Part shown: positions 7,590 to 15,925 of the stretch, one piece after another
Layout of the letters: each line of letters begins with the position of its first letter
Numbering within the stretch: position 1 is the stretch's first letter
Assembly (NCBI RefSeq): GCF_016862175.1
Contig: NZ_BOML01000052.1
Location: forward strand, 62,001 to 126,000
Length of the DNA: 64,000 nt
Source: Paractinoplanes durhamensis
GTDB taxonomy: Bacteria; Actinomycetota; Actinomycetes; Mycobacteriales; Micromonosporaceae
Direction: 5' to 3'
Translations under genes and position numbers: made by a program
Notes under the pieces: generated by a model
Told to the model about the DNA's origin: nothing
Seen by the model: the letters and a program-made list of their open reading frames with translations, nothing else
The model's database searches: none

Positions 7590-8414
7590 GTGACAGTACG
7601 GCGTACGATCGCGGCCCTGACCTGCGCGGAATGGCACCCGGACAAGACCGGAACGGTCCTCGCCCTGCACGGCCTGACCAGCACGTCCCAGGCGTGGGCG
7701 AGCCTGGCCGCCGCGCTGCCGGAGGCCCGTGTGATCGCCCCCGACCTGCCCGGTCGCGGCGGCTCGGTGCGGGTGACCGCCGGCCCGGGTCTGGCCGGGC
7801 ACGCCACGGCAGTGGTCGCGCTGGCCGACGAGCTGGAGCTCACCGACGTCACGCTGATCGGCCATTCGATGGGCGCGTTCCTGGCTCCGCTGGTCGCCGC
7901 GGCCCTGGACGATCGCGTACGCCGCGTGGTGCTGGCCGACGGCGGCGTCTCCCCCGACCCGTCCCCGCTGATGTGGCCCCCGCTGGTCCGGACAGCCTTC
8001 CGCGCCCAGGGCCGATCGCTGGGCCGCCGCTGGCCGAGCACCGACGCCCTGGTCGCCGCGGCCGAGGGCCGGGCCCTGCGCCACCGCCCCGACCTGTGGC
8101 CGGTGGCCCGCGAGCGAGCGGCCTACCTACTGGGGAACGAGACCGGCGGCCGGGCCCGACTGGATCGCCGCCGTCTGGTGGAGGACGCCACCGACGCGCT
8201 GACCGGCGAGCCGACTCTCCCCGCCGTACGAAATCTGAATTTTCCGGTTCATCTGATCGCCGCCCGCCATGGAGCCCATGACCAGGCCAAACCGCTCCTG
8301 AGCGATGCCGCCCTGACCAGGGCCGCAACGCAGGTGCCCCGGCTGACCAGCGAGCGGGTCGATGCCAACCACATCACCCTCCTGGCCGACCCGGCGCTGG
8401 CGCTCGCGGCTTAG
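7590..8414 (+). CDS. Alpha/beta hydrolase
   Basis: This 274-residue cytoplasmic protein starts at GTG 7590. It shows an oxyanion-hole HG (27-28), nucleophile elbow GHSMG (91-95, Ser93) and C-terminal NHITLL (His261), a plausible catalytic triad. The overall length fits single-domain esterase/peroxidase-type hydrolases. The substrate cannot be inferred. It is followed after 19 bp by a universal stress protein, probably cotranscribed. The 98 bp upstream contain a GGTAAA...TTTACC inverted repeat (about 7530 and 7560) that could be an operator. Confidence 0.85.
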   Translation: MTVRRTIAALTCAEWHPDKTGTVLALHGLTSTSQAWASLAAALPEARVIAPDLPGRGGSVRVTAGPGLAGHATAVVALADELELTDVTLIGHSMGAFLAPLVAAALDDRVRRVVLADGGVSPDPSPLMWPPLVRTAFRAQGRSLGRRWPSTDALVAAAEGRALRHRPDLWPVARERAAYLLGNETGGRARLDRRRLVEDATDALTGEPTLPAVRNLNFPVHLIAARHGAHDQAKPLLSDAALTRAATQVPRLTSERVDANHITLLADPALALAA

Positions 8415-8433
8415 CCCGGGAAGACTGGTCACG

Positions 8434-8907
8434 ATGAAGGTCGTCGTCTGGATCACCGAGGGCACCTGGCAGTCGGTGGTGGACGCGGTCCGCGACCTGC
8501 CCGCTGCCGACATCACGCTCCTGCACGTGATCGACGTGCACACCGTGCAGGCCGTCGCCGGTTCGCGGGCGGGCCTTCTCGGCCGCGGCCGGAGCTACGA
8601 CGCGGCCGGCCCCGCCGAGCAGGTCCTGACCGACGCCCAGGCGGAGCTGCTGGCCGCGGCGCAGGCGAGATTGGGCCGCCCGGCGCAGCTGGAGAGAAGG
8701 CAGGGCCGGGTCGAGCGCGAGGTCATCGCCGCCTGCGCCGACGCCGGCCTGCTGGCCCTGGCCCGGGACGGTGACCACACCCGGCTCGGCCCGCACAGCC
8801 TCGGCCACCACGCCCGCTTCGTGATCGACCATGCCCCTTGCCGGGTGTTACTGATCTGGCCGGACGAGCCGCCGGACCTGTCCACGGTGCCCCCGCCCCC
8901 GCACTGA
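8434..8907 (+). CDS. Universal stress protein family (UspA-like)
   Basis: Start chosen at ATG 8434, where the conserved first strand MKVVVWITEGTW begins; in-frame upstream codons overlap the previous gene. The 157-residue product has the Usp layout: strand 1, a variable helix, ITLLHVIDVHTV (strand 2), a mid helical region, and a C-terminal segment LGPHSLGHHARFVIDHAPCRVLLIW. This resembles the usual G-x2-G-x9-G-(S/T) ATP-binding motif but with LGPHSLGHH replacing most glycines, so ATP binding is doubtful. Such proteins aid survival under stress. Confidence 0.75.
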   Translation: MKVVVWITEGTWQSVVDAVRDLPAADITLLHVIDVHTVQAVAGSRAGLLGRGRSYDAAGPAEQVLTDAQAELLAAAQARLGRPAQLERRQGRVEREVIAACADAGLLALARDGDHTRLGPHSLGHHARFVIDHAPCRVLLIWPDEPPDLSTVPPPPH

Positions 8908-8962
8908 CCTGCACGGCGGGGGCCGCCCGGCGGATCAACCACGCCACAAGATCTATTTGCAT

Positions 8963-8986
8963 ATTCGGTGAAAGATTCAACCGAAT
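8963..8986. promoter_or_regulatory. Inverted repeat, candidate operator
   Basis: ATTCGGT (8963-8969) and ACCGAAT (8980-8986) are perfect 7-bp arms around a 10-nt spacer, 41 bp upstream of the chosen start of the next gene. The AT-rich block just before it (CTATTTGCATATT) could hold a -10 element. Its position argues that translation starts at 9028 rather than at the in-frame GTG at 8968. Confidence 0.4.
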
Positions 8987-9027
8987 GTCCATGGTCAACG
9001 ACTGCGGGTGACGACCATGATTGCTCG

Positions 9028-10716
9028 ATGCCCGGACGTCATCGCCACCTTCAGCGCACCGGACTCGTCGTCACCGCCGCCGCCCTCTCCATCGCCGTGA
9101 TCACCGGCGGCGCCTGGGCCGGTTACCACGAGCTCTCCGGCAAGAAGTGCACCGCTCCCGTGAAGCTGCAGGTGGCCGCGGCCGCCGAGATCGCCCCGGC
9201 GATCAAGACCACCGCCGACGCCTGGACCAAGAAGGATGGCAGCTGCGTCACCGTCGCCGTGACGGCGGCCGGGCCGGCCGAGATGGCCGCCGCGATCGGC
9301 CAGCGGCACGGCGTCAGCCTGGAGGGCGTCGGTTCGGGCAAGCTCGACCCGTCCGGCATCGACGCCTGGATCCCGGATTCGAGCACCTGGCTGCTGCGGC
9401 TGGCCTCGGAAGCCCCGGGCTTCGTGCCGACCAGCCTCGGCTCGGTCGCGGTGAGCCCGATCGTCCTGGCCGTGCCGGAGCCGGCCGCCAAGACCCTGGG
9501 CTGGCCGGCCAAGACCCCGGCCCTGCCCGATCTGGTGAAGCGGATCGCCGCCGACAAGACGCTGCGGGCCGGCATCGTCGACCCGGGCCGGGACGCGACC
9601 GGCCTGGGCGGCCTGCTCGCGGTGGCCGGCGCGGCCGGCACCGGCACGTCCGCCGCCACGCTGAAGGTCGGCGCGATGCGGGCTCTGGCCGCCAACAGTT
9701 CCAGCATCCGCAGCGACATGACGCAGAAGTTCGGCACCACCGTCGGCCTGGCACCGCTGTCCGAGGCGGACGTGATCGACTACAACCGGAGCGGCCCGGA
9801 GACCCCGCTGGCCGCGCTCTACCCGCAGCCGGCCTCGGTGGTCCTGGATTACCCGTTCGCGGTGATGCCGGGCGTCGACCCGGAGAAGGCGAAGGCCGCG
9901 ACCGGCCTGCGCACCGCCCTCGCGTCCGCCGCCTTCGTGGCCGAGCTGGCGAGGGCCGGCGTCCGCGGGCCGGGCGGCGAGGCCGGCGCCGGTTTCGCCA
10001 CCCCGGAGAATGCTCCGGCGGCCATCCCGCCGGTCGCCACCAGGGATCCGAAGGTGGTCACCGCCGCGATCACCCAGCTGCTCGGCAGCTGGACCGCGAT
10101 CACCCAGCCGGGCCGGATGCTCGCGGTCTTCGACGTCTCCGAGTCGATGAAGGCAACGGTGCCGACGGCCGGCGGCCTGACCCGCGCGCAGCTGACGCAG
10201 GGGGTGGCGCGACAGGGCCTGGCGCTGCTGGACGACCGCTGGTCGGTCGGCAACTGGACGTTCTCGACAAACATGGTGGGCAAGCGCCCCTGGGTGGAGA
10301 ACCTGCCGATCTCCCCGTGCGCGACAAAACGTGCCGCGATGCTGACCGCCATCGACAAGATCGTGCCGAAGGAGGGCGGCGACACCGGCCTCTTCGACAC
10401 CGCCCTGGCCGCCTACCAGCGGGTGCAGGAGGGTTGGCAGGCCGGCGTGTCCAACTCGGTGGTGATCTACACCGACGGCAAGAACGACAACCCGGGCGGC
10501 CTCGACGTCGACCAGGTGGTAGCCAAGATGACCAAGCTGCGTGACCCGAACCGCCCGGTCCGCATGATCATCATCGGCATGGGCACGGCGATCGACCGAG
10601 AAGAGCTGGAAGCGGTGACAAAGGCGGCCGGCTCCGGCGGCGTCTACATCGCCACCGACCCCGCCAAGATCGGCGAAATCTTCCTGGAGGCCATCGCGAG
10701 CCGCAAGGGCGCGTAG
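9028..10716 (+). CDS. Extracytoplasmic substrate-binding-like/VWA domain protein
   Basis: This 562-residue protein starts at ATG 9028; an in-frame GTG at 8968 would add 20 residues over a probable regulatory repeat. An N-terminal hydrophobic segment (about residues 10-35) is a signal anchor. Residues 45-330 resemble a periplasmic substrate-binding fold of the molybdate/phosphate type (VKLQVAAAAEIAPAIKTTADAW). Residues 360-560 form a von Willebrand A domain with MIDAS motif DVSES (D369, S371, S373) and a later TDGKNDN segment. This fusion is common in actinomycetes; it probably works outside the membrane in metal-dependent protein or ligand binding. No transporter genes are adjacent. Confidence 0.85.
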   Translation: MPGRHRHLQRTGLVVTAAALSIAVITGGAWAGYHELSGKKCTAPVKLQVAAAAEIAPAIKTTADAWTKKDGSCVTVAVTAAGPAEMAAAIGQRHGVSLEGVGSGKLDPSGIDAWIPDSSTWLLRLASEAPGFVPTSLGSVAVSPIVLAVPEPAAKTLGWPAKTPALPDLVKRIAADKTLRAGIVDPGRDATGLGGLLAVAGAAGTGTSAATLKVGAMRALAANSSSIRSDMTQKFGTTVGLAPLSEADVIDYNRSGPETPLAALYPQPASVVLDYPFAVMPGVDPEKAKAATGLRTALASAAFVAELARAGVRGPGGEAGAGFATPENAPAAIPPVATRDPKVVTAAITQLLGSWTAITQPGRMLAVFDVSESMKATVPTAGGLTRAQLTQGVARQGLALLDDRWSVGNWTFSTNMVGKRPWVENLPISPCATKRAAMLTAIDKIVPKEGGDTGLFDTALAAYQRVQEGWQAGVSNSVVIYTDGKNDNPGGLDVDQVVAKMTKLRDPNRPVRMIIIGMGTAIDREELEAVTKAAGSGGVYIATDPAKIGEIFLEAIASRKGA

Positions 10717-10885
10717 CCGATGGAGTACGCCGGCGCCGGGACAACCGAACAATGGCGCCCACCCGCATATAAGTTCGCGGATGGGCGCAAAGATGCTCGC
10801 ATTTCTCGCGGCGCCGGAGTCGCCTTTTCGAGTGAATACTTCCGGGCCGGACATACGCTCGGCGGTGCAGCCCGCGCCGCGACGG

Positions 10886-11134
10886 TCATGACCCTCGCGG
10901 CGCGCTCGGTTTAGGACGAGGACCAGGACCATCCGGCTCACCAGGGTCGTCCGGGCCGGCGGCATCGTCCGCGTCCTCCTCGCCCTGACGAAGTGCCCGA
11001 ATCACCCGGCGAGCAGCCTCGCGCCTGGACGGGCTGCGCGACCACAGACTGACTCCGACGGCCACGATAACCGCGGTCTCCTCGACCAGGCGAGCCAGCA
11101 TCAGAAGCGTGAACGGGTCAGGCAGTTCGAACAC
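10886..11134 (-). CDS. Small single-pass membrane protein
   Basis: This 82-residue protein starts at GTG 11134, with AAGGAG six bases upstream. Residues 8-30 form a hydrophobic helix (LLMLARLVEETAVIVAVGVSLW). A basic stretch (SRREAARRVIRALR) follows, then an acidic/proline-rich tail rich in D, G and P. I do not recognise a family. It stands alone between the VWA gene and the RiPP cassette. Confidence 0.65.
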   Translation of the reverse strand: MFELPDPFTLLMLARLVEETAVIVAVGVSLWSRSPSRREAARRVIRALRQGEEDADDAAGPDDPGEPDGPGPRPKPSAPRGS

Positions 11135-11353
11135 GTCGTCTCCTTGGGGTATCCGATCGACTACACCTCCAAGGCTGAATTAGGCGCCGGTCAACCAAAA
11201 GGCTTCCCGATGCGATACCAACTTGTCTTGACGACCTCTATTCGCCCGGTCGTTGTCTAATTCCGCGTCCACCGGTTGTCAGTTGACTGGCCGAGATGAT
11301 CAATCGTAGGCACGGGACAATGGCCGTCACCCGTCCGGGCGATCTTCCAAATC

Positions 11354-11372
11354 TGACAAGGAATGTCAAATT
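11354..11372. promoter_or_regulatory. Inverted repeat upstream of NB-ARC gene, copy 1
   Basis: TGACA-AGGAA-TGTCA (11354-11368) is a perfect 5-bp dyad followed by AATT. A second copy, TGGCA-AGTCT-TGTCA plus AATT, lies at 14352-14370 upstream of the precursor peptide gene. The rest of the 331-bp gap (11135-11465) has no gene that I can support. It contains a TTGACA at 11425-11430 that could be a -35 box, and several other TTGTC/TTGAC words. Confidence 0.45.
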
Positions 11373-11465
11373 TTGGCTCGCCGGTCCCATTGTGGACGCC
11401 GATCGCGGCATGGAAACCTGGAGCTTGACAAAAACTGAGGAGACGTCCCGGTCGGAGCGTGTCGA

Positions 11466-14345
11466 GTGGCAATCCCGCTGCCGGGTCTTGACAAGCTGCC
11501 CGACGGGCCTCTGCGTGCGTTCGTCACGGCCGTGCATGAGGTTTATGACGGCGCCGGACAGCCCGCCGCCCGGCTGATTGCCAAGGCCACAGTGGAGCTC
11601 CCGGTCCACGAGTTCCATTCCGTCTCGCACGAGACGGTGAGTGCCACGCTGCGGGCCAGCACGGTGCCGGCCTGGGAGAAAGTCCGGGCGATACTGCGCG
11701 TGCTCGCTTCGATGACACCCGTCGAGCGTGATTTCCTGGCTCTCGAGCAACGGATGATCGAGCTGTGGCAATCGGCCCGGCACGAGTTGCAGGAAGTGGA
11801 GCTCGGCGCCGTTGCTCCCACGCCCCGGCCGATTCCGAGGTCATCGACGCCGGTCACGCTGCCGAGCCAGGCCGCGCCGCCGGCCGCCACCCGCCCGCCC
11901 GCCACCCCCGGGTTCGTCGGCCGCTCGGCGCTACTCGAGTCGATCCACGCCGCCCTGGCCACCGGGCCGGATGTGCGGCTGGTCCTGCACGGGCCGATCG
12001 GGTCGGGCAAGACACAGACCGTCCTGCAATACCTCACCCTGTCCCCCGATCCGGATCGCTCCGTCTGGTGGGTGCCGTCCTCCTCGGCGGATGCGGCCGC
12101 GACGTCCTTGATAGAGCTGGCGGCGGTGCTCCGGATCGAGCTGCACCACCGCGTCGACCGCACGCTCGACCTGGTGCTGGACGAGCTGGAGTCACAGCAC
12201 TTTCCGTACTTGATGATCTTCGATGGCCTCGACGAGCCGGAGATGCTTCGCCTGGTCCCGAACGGCGGCCACGTCATCATCACCACCCGCGATCCCTCGC
12301 TCGGCGACGACGGGTCGACGACCGGCATCGAGATTCCAGACCTCGAGCCGGGCGAGGCGGAAGAGCTCCTGCGGGATCACGACCCGGAGGTGGACGACGA
12401 GCAGGTGAAGCACACCCTCGAGACGTACGGGCGGAGCCCGCTGGCGCTCCGGCAGACGATTGCCTGGTCGCGGGCGGCCGGCATCTCCTTCGGCCCGGTG
12501 GACGGCGTCAACCCGGCCGACCTGCTGACCACCACTCCGGCCGAGGGGTACGGACGCACCGCCTCGCTGGCCCTGCTCTTCGCCCTCGACCGGCTCGAGG
12601 CAGCGAGCAACCCGGCGCTGCTGCTCCTCGAGACGCTCGCCTGTTTCGCCCCGGTGCCGGTTTCCAGGGATCTGCTCGGCCGGAGCGCGACCGCACAGAC
12701 GGACGAGGTCCTCGCCGGTTTTCCGCGCGACGAGGTGACTCTCAACAAGGCGATGGCCGAGCTTCGCCGGCGTGGCCTGACCCGGCTGACCGCGGACGGC
12801 CAGCGGATCGAGTTGCTCCCGCTGGCACGGCTCGTCGTCCGGCGGGCGCTGTCCGGCAAGGAGCGGGACCAGGCCCGGGCCCGCGCCCACGCCGTGCTGG
12901 CCGCCGCGAACCCCGGATGGCCGGACGACCGGCCGCCGGCGGCGGACACGTACTACTGGGAGATCGCTGCCCACGTGGACGCAACCGGGCTGGTGTCGGC
13001 CACCGGCCTCCGGGCCCGCGAGGCGGTCTACCACCAGATCCGATTCAGATACCTGTGCGGCGACTACTCCGTGGCCTGCGACCTCGGCGAACTGGCGCAC
13101 GCCGCCTGGCGCGTCGGTAACGACCCGTCCCAGGACGACCATCTCGTGCTCCGGACCTCGCAGGAGTTGGCCAATGCGCTACGGGCAGCCGGACGATACG
13201 AACGAGCCGGCGCCCTGACCCGTACGGCGATGAGTCAGCTCCGTGTCGACCCGGCGTACGGCGAGAGCCACCCGTACAGCGTCGCCGTGGCCGCCAGCCG
13301 GGCGGCGGACCTGCGCATCGCGGGCGACTACGCCCGCGCGCACGAGTTCGACCGGGAGACCCTCGCGCAATGCGAGGAGAATTTCGGTGCCGACCATCCG
13401 CGGACCACCATGAGCCGGCACAGACTCGCGATCAGCCTGCGGTTGACCGGCGCCTTCCGGGCCGCGGAGCAGGCCGATCGCGCCGCATTGCGCCAGCACC
13501 GGGACAGGTTCGGCGACGACAACTGGCGGACCCTGCTCTCCATCAACGCGCTCGCCGAGGACCTCAACGGGCAGGGCCGCTACCAGGATGTCCTCGACGA
13601 GGTGGAACCGATGCTGGCACGCATCGAGACACGGCAGCGAACGCGGATGGATCGCGGGTTGATGCTCGCCCGGCGCACGCTGGCCCTGGCCCGGCGCGGA
13701 ACCGGGCTGCTGCCGGAGGCACTGGAGTTGCTGGAGTCCGCCTACGTCGAATGCGCGGCGCTTTTCGGCGAACGTCACGAGTATCCGCTCGCGTTACGGA
13801 TGAGCCATGCGAACACACTTCATCTCCTGGGCCGCACGCAGGAGGCTATCGACGAGGTCTCGCTGGTCCTCGGCTGCTATCGCGATCTTTTCGGCTCCGG
13901 CAATCCGCTGACCGTCGCCGCCGATATCAATCTGGCGAACGCGTTGCGGGCCAAGGGCGAAATCATGCGAGCGATGCGGATCGACGGTGCGAGCAGCGAG
14001 ACGCTTATCGACAGGGTGGGTCCTGACCACCCGTTTTCGGTGGCCGCTGCGGTCAATCTGGCATCCGACTATGCGCGCGCCGCACACCCGAATCGGCTGA
14101 CCGCTTCCCGGCGGGCCTTCGAGCTCGCGAAGAAAGCACACCCGCGACAGGACCATATGCACGTGATCGCGGCCAAGGCCAACCTGGCGGTCGACCTCGA
14201 AGGAGTGAACAGCGCCGCCGCGGCCGCCATTCGCCGGGAGGTGCTGGAACGGCTCGAATCCCGGTTCGGCCCGGCTCATCCGGCCGCTGTCGCCGTAGCA
14301 CACGGCGAGCGAGTCGACTGCATTCTTGAGCCGCCACCCGTCTAG
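11466..14345 (+). CDS. FxSxx-system NB-ARC/TPR protein with N-terminal HTH-like domain
   Basis: This 959-residue protein starts at GTG 11466. Residues 10-90 resemble the atypical XRE-like helix-turn-helix found at the front of actinomycete NB-ARC proteins (AVHEVYDGAGQPAARLIAKAT, then SHETVSATLRA). After a Pro-rich linker, the NTPase has P-loop GPIGSGKT (176-183), a degenerate Walker B (YLMIFDGLDEPE) and an ITTRD sensor. Residues from about 500 are tetratricopeptide repeats (AGRYERAGALTR, GADHPRTTMSRHRLA). The gene directly precedes a FxSxx-COOH precursor and its radical SAM enzyme, so it is the TPR partner of that system. Its role in FxS systems is not settled; regulation or sensing is the usual guess. 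Confidence 0.8.
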   Translation: MAIPLPGLDKLPDGPLRAFVTAVHEVYDGAGQPAARLIAKATVELPVHEFHSVSHETVSATLRASTVPAWEKVRAILRVLASMTPVERDFLALEQRMIELWQSARHELQEVELGAVAPTPRPIPRSSTPVTLPSQAAPPAATRPPATPGFVGRSALLESIHAALATGPDVRLVLHGPIGSGKTQTVLQYLTLSPDPDRSVWWVPSSSADAAATSLIELAAVLRIELHHRVDRTLDLVLDELESQHFPYLMIFDGLDEPEMLRLVPNGGHVIITTRDPSLGDDGSTTGIEIPDLEPGEAEELLRDHDPEVDDEQVKHTLETYGRSPLALRQTIAWSRAAGISFGPVDGVNPADLLTTTPAEGYGRTASLALLFALDRLEAASNPALLLLETLACFAPVPVSRDLLGRSATAQTDEVLAGFPRDEVTLNKAMAELRRRGLTRLTADGQRIELLPLARLVVRRALSGKERDQARARAHAVLAAANPGWPDDRPPAADTYYWEIAAHVDATGLVSATGLRAREAVYHQIRFRYLCGDYSVACDLGELAHAAWRVGNDPSQDDHLVLRTSQELANALRAAGRYERAGALTRTAMSQLRVDPAYGESHPYSVAVAASRAADLRIAGDYARAHEFDRETLAQCEENFGADHPRTTMSRHRLAISLRLTGAFRAAEQADRAALRQHRDRFGDDNWRTLLSINALAEDLNGQGRYQDVLDEVEPMLARIETRQRTRMDRGLMLARRTLALARRGTGLLPEALELLESAYVECAALFGERHEYPLALRMSHANTLHLLGRTQEAIDEVSLVLGCYRDLFGSGNPLTVAADINLANALRAKGEIMRAMRIDGASSETLIDRVGPDHPFSVAAAVNLASDYARAAHPNRLTASRRAFELAKKAHPRQDHMHVIAAKANLAVDLEGVNSAAAAAIRREVLERLESRFGPAHPAAVAVAHGERVDCILEPPPV

Positions 14346-14351
14346 GTAGTT

Positions 14352-14370
14352 TGGCAAGTCTTGTCAAATT
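14352..14370. promoter_or_regulatory. Inverted repeat upstream of precursor gene, copy 2
   Basis: TGGCA-AGTCT-TGTCA followed by AATT, seven bases after the stop of the upstream gene and 114 bp before the precursor start. It matches copy 1 at 11354-11372 in arms and AATT tail, with one arm mismatch. Presence of the same element before both cassette genes suggests a shared regulator. Confidence 0.45.
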
Positions 14371-14483
14371 CGGCCGAGTCGCCTGCGCCAAGATCACGGC
14401 TACGAGGATCCTCCTTGCGGTGGGCCTCGAGAATGAGGCCGTCCGGCCGCTTTGCAAGCACTGTTCACGGGGGGTAGACAGTC

Positions 14484-14723
14484 ATGCCGGGAGTAACTCT
14501 CTTCAGCTGTGGAGGACAACCGGTGGTTGGCGCTTCTGGATCGATCGCGGACGGCGAGCAGCGAGACGACGAACTCGTCGATGTCGCGGACGTTCCACTG
14601 ACCGAATTGCTGGGCGCGCGCGAGGACTCACCGGTACAGCGCTCGATCAGGCGCTTGCAGGCGAGCCTGGAAGATCCGAATGGTGTTCTCTCGGCTTTCA
14701 GTTCCTTCATCGCGAGCCCATGA
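14484..14723 (+). CDS. fxsA: FxSxx-COOH RiPP precursor peptide
   Basis: This 79-residue peptide starts at ATG 14484, with GGGGGG about 9 bases upstream. The middle carries the leader pattern of the family, LVDVADVPLTELLG, then VQRSIRRL and a short acidic stretch before the C-terminus. The end reads AFSSFIASP. Typical precursors stop right at F-x-S-x-x; here F72-S-S74-F-I76 fits the motif but three extra residues (ASP) follow. The extra Phe75 may be another modification site. The stop overlaps the start of the radical SAM gene (ATGA), so the two are translationally coupled. Confidence 0.8.
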   Translation: MPGVTLFSCGGQPVVGASGSIADGEQRDDELVDVADVPLTELLGAREDSPVQRSIRRLQASLEDPNGVLSAFSSFIASP

Positions 14724-15925
14724 CCGCGGTCGGCTGGCCCTATGAAGGCCTCGACGTCGCGGCTCTGCTGGCCGGTGGCTGGCGGCCGACGCCGTTCCAT
14801 GAGGTCATCATCAAGGTGCACCAGCGCTGCAATCTGGCGTGCTCGTACTGTTATGTCTACGAGCACGCCGATCAGACGTGGCGTGATCGCCCAGCCGTGA
14901 TGCCCGCCGAGGTGTTCGCCTCGGTCGCCCAGCGGCTGGGCAACCACGTCCGTGAACACGATCTCCGCCGGGTCGGTGCGGTGCTGCACGGCGGCGAGCC
15001 GATGCTGCTCGGTGCGGAACGGTTGGGCGGCTTGGCCGAACAATTGCGGGCCGCGCTGCCATCGTCCTGCGAGCTGCGGGTGGGGATGCAGACCAATGGG
15101 GTGCTGCTGAACGAAGCGGCACTGCGGGTGCTCCGTGACCACGACATCACGGTCGCGGTCAGCGTCGACGGCATCGCCGAGAACCACGATCGGTACCGTG
15201 TCACGCACGGCGGCCGGGGAACGTTCAGCGCGGTGAGCCGGGCGATCGAGTTGCTCGCCCGGCCGGAATACCGTTCCGGCTTCGGCGGCCTGCTGTGCAC
15301 CGTCGCACCGGACACCGACGCGGCGGAGTGCTACCGGCAACTACGTTCGTTCGACCCACCGGCGATCGACTTCCTCCTTCCGCATTCCAACTGGGGTGCG
15401 CCCCCCGATCGGCCCGGCGGCGGCGAGACGGAGTACGGCGCATGGCTGATCGCGGCGTTCGACGCGTGGTACGACGACCCGGAGCCGGTGCCGGTGCGCC
15501 TGTTCGAGAGCGTCATCGACCTCACGCTGGGCGGCGCATCGAGGTCGGAGCAGGTGGGACTCAGCCCGGCCGCGCTGGTCGTGGTCGAGTCGGACGGTGC
15601 GATCGAACAGGTTGACGCGCTGAAGACGGCGTACCCGGGGGCGTGCGCCACCGGGCTGAACGTGAGCCGCGACGAGTTCGACGCCGCGCTGGCCCATCCC
15701 GGTGTGCTGGCCCGTCAGATCGGACTGGCCGCGCTCGGTGAGCGGTGCGCGGCCTGCCCGGTGCGCCGCGTCTGCGGAGGTGGCCACTACGCCCACCGCT
15801 ACCGGCCCGGCGCCGGATTCCGGAACCCCTCCGTGTACTGCTCCGACCTCCAGTTGTTCATCGAACACGTACGCGATCGGGTCGTTGCCGATTCGCGCGA
15901 TCTCGCCTTGGCGGTGACCAGATGA
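14720..15925 (+). CDS. fxsB: FxsB-type radical SAM/SPASM peptide maturase
   Basis: Start chosen at ATG 14720, which overlaps the precursor stop; the frame is open further upstream but would run through the precursor gene. The 401-residue product has the radical SAM cluster motif CNLACSYCY (C37, C41, C44). A GGEP motif is in HGGEPMLL. A C-terminal SPASM-like region has C-x2-C (CAACPVRRVC), the FxsB hallmark GGGHYAHRY, and a further Cys in VYCSDL. The family binds 4Fe-4S clusters and S-adenosylmethionine and crosslinks residues near the precursor's C-terminus. It lies in an operon with the precursor and the HExxH gene, both by 4-bp overlaps. Confidence 0.9.
   Translation: MTAVGWPYEGLDVAALLAGGWRPTPFHEVIIKVHQRCNLACSYCYVYEHADQTWRDRPAVMPAEVFASVAQRLGNHVREHDLRRVGAVLHGGEPMLLGAERLGGLAEQLRAALPSSCELRVGMQTNGVLLNEAALRVLRDHDITVAVSVDGIAENHDRYRVTHGGRGTFSAVSRAIELLARPEYRSGFGGLLCTVAPDTDAAECYRQLRSFDPPAIDFLLPHSNWGAPPDRPGGGETEYGAWLIAAFDAWYDDPEPVPVRLFESVIDLTLGGASRSEQVGLSPAALVVVESDGAIEQVDALKTAYPGACATGLNVSRDEFDAALAHPGVLARQIGLAALGERCAACPVRRVCGGGHYAHRYRPGAGFRNPSVYCSDLQLFIEHVRDRVVADSRDLALAVTR

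Noticed and set aside
10720..10914. 64-codon plus-strand ORF after the VWA gene
   Set aside because: No ribosome site or recognisable sequence, and it overlaps the 3' end of the better supported minus-strand gene at 10886.
14351..14719. N-terminal extension of the FxsB frame
   Set aside because: The extension would overlap the whole precursor gene, is Arg-rich, and the ATGA overlap at 14720 gives a normal coupled start.
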